The position numbers were made by a program, and so were the translations under genes. The notes under the pieces were generated by a model. The model was not told the origin of the DNA. It searched no databases and saw nothing but the letters and a program-made list of their open reading frames with translations. From Lachnospiraceae bacterium (GTDB lineage Bacteria > Bacillota > Clostridia > Lachnospirales > Lachnospiraceae), in the NCBI GenBank assembly GCA_031272185.1, contig JAISUG010000092.1, positions 1 to 64,000 on the forward strand: 64,000 nucleotides of DNA. The letters are read 5' to 3'. Below are positions 27,655 through 35,881 of the stretch, piece by piece. Every line of letters starts with the position of its first letter. Within the stretch, counting starts at the first letter, position 1.

Positions 27655-29046
27655 ATGGAAAAGACCAAGGGGCAGCTGCTGGAAGAGGAACTCTCATGGA
27701 AACCGGGGCATATTGGCATCAAAAAGAAAGAATGGGTGCCTGAGGCGGCACAGTTTTGCGAACCGTACAAGGCGTTCCTGGATGCCGCGAAGACCGAGCG
27801 GGAGTGCGTCGCCCAGGCGGTGAAGGTGCTGGAAGCGGCCGGGTACCACCCCTATGACCCCAAGGCTACCTATAAGACAGGGGATGCGGTGTACGAGGTG
27901 GAGAGGGGCAAGGCCCTGATAGCCGCAAAGTTCGGCGCCAGGCCATTGGAAGAAGGCGTGCGCCTGAACATCGCCCATGTGGATTCGCCCCGCCTGGACC
28001 TGAAGCCCAGCCCACTCTTCGAAAAAAACGAGGTGGCGTATCTCAAGACACATTACTACGGCGGCATACGCAAGTACCAGTGGGCGACCATCCCATTGGC
28101 CCTCCACGGCGTGGTGGTGCTCAAAGATGGTCGCACCCTGGAACTCAGCCTGGGGGAAAAGGCGGGCGACCCGGTGTTTTGCATCACGGATTTGCTCCCC
28201 CATCTCTCGGCGGAGCAGAACAAACGCACCCTGGCCGAGGGGATCAAAGGCGAGGAGCTGAACATCGTGGTGGGTTCCCTGCCTTACGACGACGAGAAGA
28301 TCAAGGAGCCGGTGAAACTGGCCATCCTTGCGCTGCTCCATGATGAATATGGTTTCGCGGAGACAGATTTCGCCAGGGCGGAGATCGAGATGGTGCCCGC
28401 GGTGAAGGCTGCGGACGTGGGGCTGGACAGGAGCCTGGTGGGGGCTTACGGCCAGGACGACAGGGTGTGCGCATATACGGCCCTCATGGCCCAGGCACAT
28501 TCCGCTGACCCCACGTACACTGCCATCACGGTGCTGGCGGACAAGGAAGAGATCGGTTCAGAGGGCAACACCGGTATCAACAGCGCCTACCTGCGCACGT
28601 TCCTGGAGGGCCTCGCCAAGGCGCACGGGGCGGACGCAAGGGAGATGTTCCGCAACAGCTCCTGCCTATCGTCGGATGTGAATGCGGCGTTCGACCCCAC
28701 TTTCCATACTGTGTTCGAGGCGGGCAATTCCTGCTACCTGAACAAAGGCTGTGTCCTGACCAAGTACACGGGGGCCAGGGGCAAATCCGGATCCAATGAC
28801 GCCAGTGCGGAGTACATGGCGAAGGTCATCGATATCATGGAGGCCGAGGGCGTGTTCTGGCAGATAGGCGAGCTGGGCGCGGTGGATGTGGGCGGTGGCG
28901 GCACCGTGGCGAAGTTCGTGGCGTCGCTGGACATCGACACGGTGGACCTGGGCGTGCCTATCTTGTCCATGCATTCGCCTTTCGAACTGGCGTCGAAACT
29001 GGACATATACGACACCTACCGGGCATTTATGGCGTTTTTCAAGTGA
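27655..29046 (+). CDS. M18-family aminopeptidase
   Basis: This is a 463-residue zinc aminopeptidase of the aspartyl aminopeptidase/ApeB family, cytoplasmic, that removes N-terminal residues from peptides. The metal-ligand motif is NIAHVDSPRLD (H108, D110), and the acidic site is DKEEIGSEGNTG (E298, E299). The length matches the family. ATG 27655 was chosen because TTGGAG lies six bases before it; GTG 27649 in the same frame is less likely. Confidence 0.92.
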   Translation: MEKTKGQLLEEELSWKPGHIGIKKKEWVPEAAQFCEPYKAFLDAAKTERECVAQAVKVLEAAGYHPYDPKATYKTGDAVYEVERGKALIAAKFGARPLEEGVRLNIAHVDSPRLDLKPSPLFEKNEVAYLKTHYYGGIRKYQWATIPLALHGVVVLKDGRTLELSLGEKAGDPVFCITDLLPHLSAEQNKRTLAEGIKGEELNIVVGSLPYDDEKIKEPVKLAILALLHDEYGFAETDFARAEIEMVPAVKAADVGLDRSLVGAYGQDDRVCAYTALMAQAHSADPTYTAITVLADKEEIGSEGNTGINSAYLRTFLEGLAKAHGADAREMFRNSSCLSSDVNAAFDPTFHTVFEAGNSCYLNKGCVLTKYTGARGKSGSNDASAEYMAKVIDIMEAEGVFWQIGELGAVDVGGGGTVAKFVASLDIDTVDLGVPILSMHSPFELASKLDIYDTYRAFMAFFK

Positions 29047-29054
29047 TGGGGACC

Positions 29055-29082
29055 GCGCCGGACACAAACCGGCGCATGTTTG
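29055..29082 (+). terminator. possible terminator after the aminopeptidase
   Basis: The arms GCGCCGG (29055-29061) and CCGGCGC (29069-29075) pair perfectly, but the tail is only partly T-rich (ATGTTTGTG), so termination may be weak. Confidence 0.4.
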
Positions 29083-29218
29083 TGCTTGCGGCGCCGTATC
29101 AAGACCAGCCGACTGGTTCGCGGGATGGGTTTGGCAGGCGCCTGGCGTACACAGGAAAGCAACACCCGGCGGCCATGCCCTTTGGCGGGCACGGGGATCG
29201 AAAGGAAAATGGTAAACA

Positions 29219-30409
29219 ATGAATAAAAACAAAATCAATCTCGTAGCCGTACTGGTTGGGGTCATCCTGGCGGTGGCGGCTGTGGTGGCGGGGTGCTCGA
29301 AAAAAGAGGCGGCACAGGAAACCACCGCCGCCACCCAGGCCACAGAGGGGACCGCGGATGCGACCACCGGGGCAGATGCAGGGAATGAGGGCGTCACGGC
29401 GGAGCCTGCGGCGGCGGCTGCCGAAACGGAAGCTGCCGAGGACCTGGTGGTTGACACCAACGCCATCCTCCACGCCGCCGAGGACAAGATCTCCCTGGCC
29501 GACTACAAAACCATCCGGATTACGATGGAACCTGTCGAGATCACGGACGAGGAGGTGCAGTACCAGATTGACAGCGTGCTGTCGTCATACCAGACCACAT
29601 TTGACGTGACGGACAGGCCGGCGGAACTGGGCGACACATTGAACATCGACTTCAAGGGGCTCAAGGACGGGGTGGCCTTCGAGGGCGGCACGTCCGAAGG
29701 CTACGATTTGGAGCTGGGGTCCGGTGCGTTTATCCCCGGCTTCGAGGACGGGCTCGTGGGGGCCGCGGTTGGGGAGCAGAGGAACCTGGACCTGACATTC
29801 CCGGAAGACTATGGGAACACGGATCTGGCCGGCGCCGCCGTGGTTTTCGAAGTGACGGTCAATTCCATCAAACGGGTGGCGGTCCCGGAGCTGACGGATG
29901 ACTTCGTGCAGGGCATCTCTCAGACGGCCAAGACCGTGGCGGAGTACGAGGCGGAGGTGAAAACCCAGCTGTACGACGAGACATACAAGCAGCAAAGGCT
30001 GCAGGCGGCATTCCTCAAGGTGCTCAATGAGTCCTCCTACGAGCTCACCGATGCATCCGTGGATGCGATCTACGACCAGCAGCTGGCCAGCCTGACGTCG
30101 AACCTGTCATATTATGGTTACACATTGGACGACTACTATGGCATGATGGGGTACACCCAGGAGCAGTTCGAGGACACCCTGCGCAAGGAAAGCCGGGGCG
30201 TGCTCAAGCAGCAGCTCATGGTAAAGGCGGTGTCCGAGCAGGAGGGCCTGACGGTCAGCACGGAAGAAAAGGAAGAGCTGGCCGCGACATACGGGTACGA
30301 CGATTTGGCGACCATGCTCTCCTACGGGGTGGTGGAGTCCGACATCGACGACTACCTGCTGAGCCAGAAGGTTTGGGAACTGTTGGGGACATATATCGTC
30401 GAGGGGTGA
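29219..30409 (+). CDS. lipoprotein trigger-factor-like peptidyl-prolyl isomerase
   Basis: This is a 396-residue exported protein. The lipobox VVAGC puts the lipidated cysteine at C26, followed by a Thr/Ala-rich linker. An FKBP-type isomerase domain lies near residues 138-218 (GDTLNIDFKG and AFIPGFEDGLVG), followed by the helical trigger-factor C-terminal domain. Ordinary trigger factor is cytoplasmic and starts with a ribosome-binding domain; that domain is absent here and a lipid anchor stands instead. It probably folds secreted proteins at the cell surface. AAAGG precedes ATG 29219. The xpt gene starts 13 bases after its stop. Confidence 0.88.
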   Translation: MNKNKINLVAVLVGVILAVAAVVAGCSKKEAAQETTAATQATEGTADATTGADAGNEGVTAEPAAAAAETEAAEDLVVDTNAILHAAEDKISLADYKTIRITMEPVEITDEEVQYQIDSVLSSYQTTFDVTDRPAELGDTLNIDFKGLKDGVAFEGGTSEGYDLELGSGAFIPGFEDGLVGAAVGEQRNLDLTFPEDYGNTDLAGAAVVFEVTVNSIKRVAVPELTDDFVQGISQTAKTVAEYEAEVKTQLYDETYKQQRLQAAFLKVLNESSYELTDASVDAIYDQQLASLTSNLSYYGYTLDDYYGMMGYTQEQFEDTLRKESRGVLKQQLMVKAVSEQEGLTVSTEEKEELAATYGYDDLATMLSYGVVESDIDDYLLSQKVWELLGTYIVEG

Positions 30410-30422
30410 GGGGGAGAAATCC

Positions 30423-31010
30423 ATGCAACTGCTCAAGGACAGGATACGCAAGGACGGGAAGATCAAATCCGGGGACGTGCTGAAAGTGGACAGCTTTTTG
30501 AACCACCAGATGGACATCCACATGTTTGAGGAGATCGGCAGGGAGTTCCACAAGCGGTTCGCCGATTCCGGTGTAAACAAGATCCTCACCATAGAGGCTT
30601 CCGGCATCGGCGTGGCGTGCGTGGTGGCACAGTATTTCGGCGTGCCTGTCCTTTTCGCCAAAAAGAACAAGACCAAAAACATCGCAGGGGATGTGTACAC
30701 GGCCAAGGTCATGTCTTTCACACTGGGGCGGGAATATGACATCATCGTCTCCAAGGAGTTTTTGGGGGCGGGGGACCGGGTGCTGCTCATCGACGATTTC
30801 CTGGCCAACGGCAAGGCGATGGAGGGGTTGGTGGAGCTGGTGAAAGTGTCCGGGGCCACACTGGTAGGCGCCGGCGTGGTGATAGAAAAAGGCTTCCAGC
30901 CCGGGGGCGCCGCTCTGCGTGGCAAGGGCATCAGGGTGGAGTCCCTGGCCATCGTGGAGTCCATGGACGAGGCCACGGGGGAGATCACATTCAGGGAAGA
31001 GACAGCATAG
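30423..31010 (+). CDS. xpt: xanthine phosphoribosyltransferase
   Basis: This is a 195-residue cytoplasmic enzyme that converts xanthine and PRPP to XMP. The PRPP-binding motif VLLIDDFLANGKA (D124, D125) and the family signatures near residue 60 (IEASGIGVACVVAQ) are intact, and the length matches Bacillus Xpt. GGGGGAG precedes the start. The gene follows the lipoprotein isomerase closely rather than a purine riboswitch, and I see no G-box in front of it. A tandem repeat follows. Confidence 0.94.
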   Translation: MQLLKDRIRKDGKIKSGDVLKVDSFLNHQMDIHMFEEIGREFHKRFADSGVNKILTIEASGIGVACVVAQYFGVPVLFAKKNKTKNIAGDVYTAKVMSFTLGREYDIIVSKEFLGAGDRVLLIDDFLANGKAMEGLVELVKVSGATLVGAGVVIEKGFQPGGAALRGKGIRVESLAIVESMDEATGEITFREETA

Positions 31011-31022
31011 AGGGGGGCCATA

Positions 31023-31102
31023 GCGGCAGACAGACGAAGCGGCAGACAGACGAAGCGGCGGACAGACGAAGCGGCGGACAGACGAATCGGCAGACAGACG
31101 AA
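31023..31102. repeat. tandem repeat, five 16-bp units
   Basis: Units of the form GCGGCRGACAGACGAA run from 31023 to 31102 just downstream of xpt. On the minus strand they give a repeating open frame that I regard as a shadow. Confidence 0.9.
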
Positions 31103-31180
31103 GCAGCGGGGTTCAAGTCCGGGGAAGAACGCTCCGAAAAACATACAGGGGCTTATATTTAAGTATAATAAATTTGGTAT

Positions 31181-31209
31181 TTGCTATTGATACTGGTTTA
31201 TGATATAAT
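31181..31209 (+). promoter_or_regulatory. promoter of the Liv-type/hydroxylase operon
   Basis: TTGCTA (31181-31186), a 17-base spacer and a perfect TATAAT (31204-31209). It drives a leader of about 370 bases before the first ATPase start, including a hairpin terminator. Confidence 0.75.
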
Positions 31210-31350
31210 ACGCACATTCAAGGGGTTGGCGGCTTTCGGTTCTTACACACATATAACCTAGAATATATATATCAATCTGAGGCATCACCAGGCGCGGGAT
31301 TGAATCTTATGGCAATGAGGTCGCGAGTTATCGCGGTCTTTTATGATTTT
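31210..31350 (+). promoter_or_regulatory. transcribed leader with internal terminator, probable attenuator or riboswitch
   Basis: The hairpin GGTCGCGA (31319-31326), loop GTTA, TCGCGGTC (31331-31338) is followed by TTTTATGATTTTA and lies 110 bases after the start of transcription and 250 bases before the first gene. The stem has two G-T pairs. The 100 bases before it can form other stems (CCTAGA with TCTGAGG near 31256-31282). I could not match it to a purine, THF or Moco class. Confidence 0.5.
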
Positions 31351-31415
31351 ATAGGGGCGATATTCTCAACATGGCATAACGCAGAGCGAAGGCGGGGCAA
31401 GCATTGCAGCAGCAC

Positions 31416-31571
31416 CAAGCGGTGAAGCGATGAAAAGCAACCGAGCGGCGCCAAGCAGCGAAGCGATGAAAAGCAACCGAGCGGCACCAAGAAGCGAAGC
31501 GATGAAAAGCAACCGAGCGGCGCCAAGCGGTGAAGCGGCGCCAAGCAGCTAGGCGGTGAAAAGCAGTTCGG
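31416..31571. repeat. 36-bp tandem repeat reaching the first ATPase gene
   Basis: Three full units (31416-31451, 31452-31487, 31488-31523), an 18-base partial unit and a final 30-base partial unit. Each contains GAAGCGATGAAAAGCAACC. It ends 17 bases before the ATPase start, inside the leader. Because 36 is a multiple of three, the minus strand shows a repeating open frame; no ribosome site supports it. Confidence 0.85.
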
Positions 31572-31588
31572 AGCACGGGGGGAATGGT

Positions 31589-32362
31589 ATGGCAATCTTG
31601 AAAACGGCGGGGCTTTCCATCAATTTCGGGGAGCTTTGGGCGGTGAACAAAGTGGATTTCGAGATCGACTACAGCCAGATCGTGGGGCTCATCGGGCCCA
31701 ATGGTTCGGGCAAGACCACGTTCCTGAACATCGTCAGCGGGATCTATGGCGCCACCCAGGGCAGCGTCCACCTCGCCGAGGAGGAGATCACCAACCTGCG
31801 CCCCTTCGAGATCTACCAGAGGGGCATATCCCGCACCTACCAGTCCAGCCGCCTGTGCTGGGACCTTAGCGTGGCGGACAACCTCCTGGTGGGTACCTAC
31901 ACGTCACAAGGCTATTCCCTTTTCGATGCGATCTTCAAGCCCAAAAAGGTGAACAACATCATCTACGACTACCTCCAGGAGAGCCTGGACCTGCTCAGCT
32001 ATTTTAACCCCGACCTCATCGACAAACGCTACGTGCTGGCGAAAAACATCCCACACATCGACCGGCGGCGCATAGAGATCACCCGAGCCATGATGGGCAA
32101 ACCGAAGGTCCTTTTGCTGGACGAGCCCACCGCAGGGCTCAACGACGAAGAGACCATGGAGATGATGGACGACATCCGCAAGATTAAGGAAAAGATGCAA
32201 GACATCGCCATCATCATCATCGAGCACGACATGAAGGTCATGGAGGAAGTGCCGGAGCGCATCGTGGTGTTCAACGCCGGGGCGAAGATATTCGAGGGGG
32301 TCTACGACGAGATGCTCCAGGACAAGGGCGTGGTGGACGCATATATAGGGGGTGCGCAGTAA
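31589..32362 (+). CDS. livG: branched-chain-amino-acid-type ABC transporter ATPase (LivG-like), degenerate signature
   Basis: This is a 257-residue ATPase of the LivG family. Walker A is GPNGSGKTT (residues 36-44) and Walker B is VLLLDEP, with the LivG-typical PTAGLNDEE after it. The ABC signature, normally LSYGQQ-like, reads NIPHIDRRR (153-161), so the motif has lost its Ser/Gly core. The partner ATPase has an intact LSGGE. ATG 31589 follows GGGGGAA; the frame extends upstream into the tandem repeat. It heads the operon with LivF-, LivJ-, LivH- and LivM-like genes and six hydroxylase subunits, so the substrate is probably not a branched-chain amino acid. Confidence 0.88.
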   Translation: MAILKTAGLSINFGELWAVNKVDFEIDYSQIVGLIGPNGSGKTTFLNIVSGIYGATQGSVHLAEEEITNLRPFEIYQRGISRTYQSSRLCWDLSVADNLLVGTYTSQGYSLFDAIFKPKKVNNIIYDYLQESLDLLSYFNPDLIDKRYVLAKNIPHIDRRRIEITRAMMGKPKVLLLDEPTAGLNDEETMEMMDDIRKIKEKMQDIAIIIIEHDMKVMEEVPERIVVFNAGAKIFEGVYDEMLQDKGVVDAYIGGAQ

Positions 32363-32511
32363 AAGGATGGGCACCGGCCCCGGCGGCGGGCGCCCCATGG
32401 CGCCGAAATACCGGATGGGCGGGCGAACCACATGGGCGGGCAATCCACATGAATCGGCAAGCGACCGGCCACATGACAAGGGCGCTGCCAAGCAACCATC
32501 GGAGGTGTACA

Positions 32512-33231
32512 GTGAGCGATAACCCCTGTTTGATATCCGTAAAGAACGTTTCCACCCACTATGGGCGGATCCCCATGCTCATCGACGTGTCCCTGGATGT
32601 GCACAGGGGGCATGTATGCTGCGTGCTGGGGGCCAACGGCGCCGGCAAGACCACATTGGTCAAGACCATCCTGGGCATGGTCGCCGCGGACAGGGGGCAG
32701 ATCGCGCTGGACGGCGAGGACATCACCGCCTGGCCCACCCACCGGCGCATCGCGGCGGGAATCCAGGTGGCAAGCGCGGGCGTGGGCACGTTCACCAAGA
32801 TGACGGTGGAAAAAAACCTGAAGCTGGGCGCCTACAATGTCAACGACCACCACACGTTGAATGAACGCTTGGAAGAAGTGTATGCGTCTTTCCCGGTCCT
32901 CAAAGACAGGCTCCAGCAAAAAGCGGGCACGCTCTCGGGCGGCGAGAGGACCATGCTGTCCATCGCCCGGGCGGTGATCAACAAACCAAAGCTGCTCATC
33001 ATGGACGAGCCGTCCCTGGGGCTGGCCCCCATCGTGGTGGAGGAGGTGTTCCGCATCGTGCGGCGGCTGAACCAGGAAAATGGCATGACCATCATGCTGG
33101 TGGAGCAAAACGTCAGCAAAGCCCTGCAGGTTTCCGGGTTCGGCTACGTCATACAAAAAGGCCAGATCCTCTTTTCGGGGGACAAAGAAGCGCTGCTCCA
33201 AAGCGAGATCTTGGAAAACCCGATCCTGTAG
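32512..33231 (+). CDS. livF: branched-chain-amino-acid-type ABC transporter ATPase (LivF-like)
   Basis: This is a 239-residue ATPase. Walker A is GANGAGKTT (ending T48), the signature is LSGGE (141-145), and Walker B is LLIMDEPSLGLAP, typical of LivF. The start is GTG 32512, placed by GGAGGTG eight bases upstream; the frame is open back to 32449. It should pair with the LivG-like subunit, whose signature is degenerate, giving two unequal ATP sites. The 149-base gap before it has short repeats of CACATGGGCGGGC type. Confidence 0.92.
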   Translation: MSDNPCLISVKNVSTHYGRIPMLIDVSLDVHRGHVCCVLGANGAGKTTLVKTILGMVAADRGQIALDGEDITAWPTHRRIAAGIQVASAGVGTFTKMTVEKNLKLGAYNVNDHHTLNERLEEVYASFPVLKDRLQQKAGTLSGGERTMLSIARAVINKPKLLIMDEPSLGLAPIVVEEVFRIVRRLNQENGMTIMLVEQNVSKALQVSGFGYVIQKGQILFSGDKEALLQSEILENPIL

Positions 33232-33312
33232 CCGGGGTATCTGCATTCCCTGCCATCCCGGCGGGATGCGTAGCATAGAGTAGCATAGTTGAGAAATAGG
33301 AGGAATGAAAAA

Positions 33313-34605
33313 ATGAGTAAGAGAAGACTGTTTGCCGCGCTGGCGGCGGCGGCGCTGGCACTGACCAGCCTGGCCGGATGCAGCGGCGGCGCATCCACCG
33401 CAACCACCGCAGCGCCTGCCGCGACACAAGCGGCGCCTGCCGAAACCACGGCGGCTCCTGCGGCGGCGGCACCGGCAGAGACGACTGCAGCCCCGGCGCC
33501 TGCCCCGTCCGGCAAGGTCGTGAAACTGGGCTTTTTGGGCCCCATCACCGGCGGTGACGCCGCGGAGGGCGCAGCCGCCCGCAACGCATTCATGCTGGCC
33601 ATCAAGCAGGCCAATGCCTCCGGCGAGTACCCCTACACCATCGAGGTCATCGAGATCGACGACCAGGCCAAACCCGAAGTAGGCGCAGCCGGCGCACAGA
33701 AGATCGTGGCCGACCCGGCCGTGGTGGCGGCCAGCGGGCACTGGAACTCCGGCGTGGCCGAGGCGACCATCCCCGTGTTCAAGGAAAACGAGATCCCGCT
33801 GCTGATCTGGGGCGCCATCCGGGAGAGCCTGACCAGCCCCGAGAACTACCCCTGGATCACCCGTTCCGCACCCACCGACGTGCAGGAGAACGTACCCCTG
33901 GCCAAAGCGGTGCTGGACGACATGAAGTATGACAAGATCTTCATCATCTCCGACCTGACCACATACGGCGAGGGCAACACCACCGCATTCACGAAAGAGA
34001 TGGAAGCGCGCGGCCTGACCCCACTGGGCGTGGAGAAAGTGCAGACGGGCACCGTGGACTTCCGCCCCATCCTGCAAAAGGTCAAGGATTCCGGCGCGAA
34101 CTGCGTGTACTGGGGCGGCGTGGTCACTGAAGGCTCCATGCTGAAACAGCAGATGTATGAGGAGCAGCTGGATGCGCTGTTCTGCGGCATCTCCGGCAAC
34201 TACTCCCAGGACTTCCTGAAGATCGGTGCGGAAGCCGCCGAGGGGGCCCTCATCGTGAAACCCGGCATCGAGCTGGACAGCACGCCCGAGGGGCAGAAAT
34301 TCGTGGCCGACTATGAGGCTGAGAAGTTCAGCGAGCCCATCGGCGCATATACACCCTATGCCTATGAGGCTGCCCTGATCCTGCTCAACGCCCTGAAGGC
34401 CTGCGGCGCGGACCCCACACCTGAAGCCATGCGCGACGCCATCAAGGATGGCTCCACCACAGGCATCATGGGCACCACCACGTTCAATGAGATCGGCCAG
34501 ACAACCAACGTGGCGGCGTACCTGAATGTGGTCCAGGACGGCGAGTGGGTCGTCTACGACAAGAGCGAGTACAAGACAGGCGCAAGGCAGTTCCCAGGGA
34601 AGTAA
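33313..34605 (+). CDS. Liv-type ABC substrate-binding lipoprotein
   Basis: This is a 430-residue periplasmic-binding-protein type I lipoprotein. The lipobox LAGC places the lipidated Cys at residue 23, followed by an Ala/Thr/Pro linker of about 40 residues, then the binding domain (KLGFLGPITGG onward). It delivers the substrate to the LivH/LivM-like permeases. AGGAGG lies ten bases before ATG 33313. The last codons and stop are the first unit of a 20-bp tandem repeat. Confidence 0.92.
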   Translation: MSKRRLFAALAAAALALTSLAGCSGGASTATTAAPAATQAAPAETTAAPAAAAPAETTAAPAPAPSGKVVKLGFLGPITGGDAAEGAAARNAFMLAIKQANASGEYPYTIEVIEIDDQAKPEVGAAGAQKIVADPAVVAASGHWNSGVAEATIPVFKENEIPLLIWGAIRESLTSPENYPWITRSAPTDVQENVPLAKAVLDDMKYDKIFIISDLTTYGEGNTTAFTKEMEARGLTPLGVEKVQTGTVDFRPILQKVKDSGANCVYWGGVVTEGSMLKQQMYEEQLDALFCGISGNYSQDFLKIGAEAAEGALIVKPGIELDSTPEGQKFVADYEAEKFSEPIGAYTPYAYEAALILLNALKACGADPTPEAMRDAIKDGSTTGIMGTTTFNEIGQTTNVAAYLNVVQDGEWVVYDKSEYKTGARQFPGK

Positions 34606-34688
34606 AACATTTCCCTCAGGAAGTAAACATTTCCCTCGGGAAGTAAACATTTCCCACGGGAAGCAAACATTTCCCAGGGAAGCAAAAG
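34598..34688. repeat. 20-bp tandem repeat seeded on the binding-protein stop codon
   Basis: Units of GGAAGTAAACATTTCCCTCG type run at 34598-34618, 34619-34638, 34639-34658, 34659-34677 and a partial copy to 34688. The TAA stop (34603-34605) lies in unit one. Each unit contains a small dyad GGGAA/TTCCC that could form a hairpin. Confidence 0.9.
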
Positions 34689-34704
34689 GGTAATTCTCAT
34701 CAGG

Positions 34705-34737
34705 CGTCATTGCGAGCCGCCGAACGCGGCACGGCAA
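34705..34737 (+). repeat. dispersed palindromic repeat, copy 1
   Basis: CGTCATTGCGAGCCGCC, a short spacer, then GCGGCACGGCAA. A reverse-complement copy with the same ends is at 48796-48828. Confidence 0.6.
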
Positions 34738-34753
34738 TCTGCAAGAACGACAT

Positions 34754-34802
34754 CGGGTTTTGTGCTTGGACGACGACCGGTCGGATGTCCAAGCACAACC
34801 CG
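34754..34802 (+). repeat. long inverted repeat before the LivH-like gene
   Basis: The arms CGGGTTTTGTGCTTGGAC (34754-34771) and GTCCAAGCACAACCCG (34787-34802) are complementary with a small bulge. The loop contains ACCGGT. There is no T tail. It lies in the mRNA between the binding-protein and permease genes and could slow RNA decay or tune expression. Confidence 0.75.
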
Positions 34803-34896
34803 AGATGCAGGTGCCATCAGCGGGCATGTGGTTGCAGCCCGCATTGGATATACTGGACTGCTTTATCGGGTTTGCGGCGCACAAAGGAGACGGACG

Positions 34897-35868
34897 ATGG
34901 ATCGAATCTTGAATTTGCTGCCAGGAGCGGTGATGATGGGGTGTACTTACACCTTGGTCGCCATTGGATACTGCCTGTTTTTCGGCGTGTTGGACGTGGT
35001 GGTGTTTTGCTGCGGCGACATCGCCATGTTCGGCGCATTCGGTATCGTGGGGGCATACACCGTTTTGTACAGCGCGGGGCTTTTCGGGGCGCTGCCGCTT
35101 CCGCTTTTCGTGCTGCTGCTGCTTCTCATCGCGGCCATACTCTGTGCTGCGCTGGGGCTGGTTTCGTACTATGTTTCCATCAAGCCTTTCGAGCGGTCAT
35201 CCACGCTGATGCCGCTGCTTTCCACCATCGCGCTGGGCACCGTGATCAAAGAGGCGCTGGGGCTGGTGTTCCAGCCCGCCATCAACGGGATGGCGGCAGC
35301 CGTCACGAACCCCGCGGTGCCTGACCCGAAGACCGTGGTGGGGGGGCGCAACCCCCAGGCCATGCCGTCGCTCATCGCGGCGGGCGGTTCCATGGTGCAG
35401 CGCAACATCACCATCATCCTCATCATGGTGGTGATCCTGGCGGTATTGTTCCTATTCCTGAACAAGACAAAGATGGGCCTGTCCATGCAGGCCATTTCAC
35501 AGAATAAAGAGCTGGCGTTCATGACCGGCATGGACGTGAAGAAAATCATCGTGATCACCTTCGTCATAGGCGGACTGCTGCTGTCTGTGGGGGGGTTCGT
35601 GCTGGGTTCCTACCAGACCATCATCCGGTTTGACGGGGGGACGCTCTATGGCACGAAAGGTTTCTCCGCTGCCGTGGTGGGCGGGCTCAAAAGCACCTGG
35701 GGAGCGGTCATCGGCGGGATGCTCCTGGGGTTCGTGGAGGTGTTCGCCGCAGGGCTGATCCCGGGCGGCACCCAGTGGCAGAACATCATCGCGTTCGTGG
35801 TGATCATCATCTTCATCGTGTTCAAGCCGGAAGGCATCATCGGCGAGAAGACCATCGAGAAGGTTTGA
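34897..35868 (+). CDS. livH: Liv-type ABC permease (LivH-like)
   Basis: This is a 323-residue integral membrane protein with about eight hydrophobic helices. The LivH coupling region reads GMDVKKIIVITFVIGGLL, followed by GAVIGGMLLGFVE. AAAGGAG lies about eight bases before ATG 34897; the frame is open further upstream but without a site. It forms the translocation pore with the LivM-like subunit encoded 13 bases downstream. Confidence 0.92.
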   Translation: MDRILNLLPGAVMMGCTYTLVAIGYCLFFGVLDVVVFCCGDIAMFGAFGIVGAYTVLYSAGLFGALPLPLFVLLLLLIAAILCAALGLVSYYVSIKPFERSSTLMPLLSTIALGTVIKEALGLVFQPAINGMAAAVTNPAVPDPKTVVGGRNPQAMPSLIAAGGSMVQRNITIILIMVVILAVLFLFLNKTKMGLSMQAISQNKELAFMTGMDVKKIIVITFVIGGLLLSVGGFVLGSYQTIIRFDGGTLYGTKGFSAAVVGGLKSTWGAVIGGMLLGFVEVFAAGLIPGGTQWQNIIAFVVIIIFIVFKPEGIIGEKTIEKV

Positions 35869-35881
35869 GGGGGGGCGCCGC

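Noticed and set aside
30410..30423. Purine riboswitch in front of xpt
   Set aside because: Only 13 bases separate xpt from the preceding gene, leaving no room for a G-box.
31416..31571. Repetitive minus-strand peptide with a 12-residue period
   Set aside because: The frame exists only because the DNA repeat is 36 bases long. No ribosome site or signal supports translation.
32302..34884. 860-codon minus-strand frame across the Liv genes
   Set aside because: It crosses several well-supported plus-strand genes and has shadow composition; no domain is seen.
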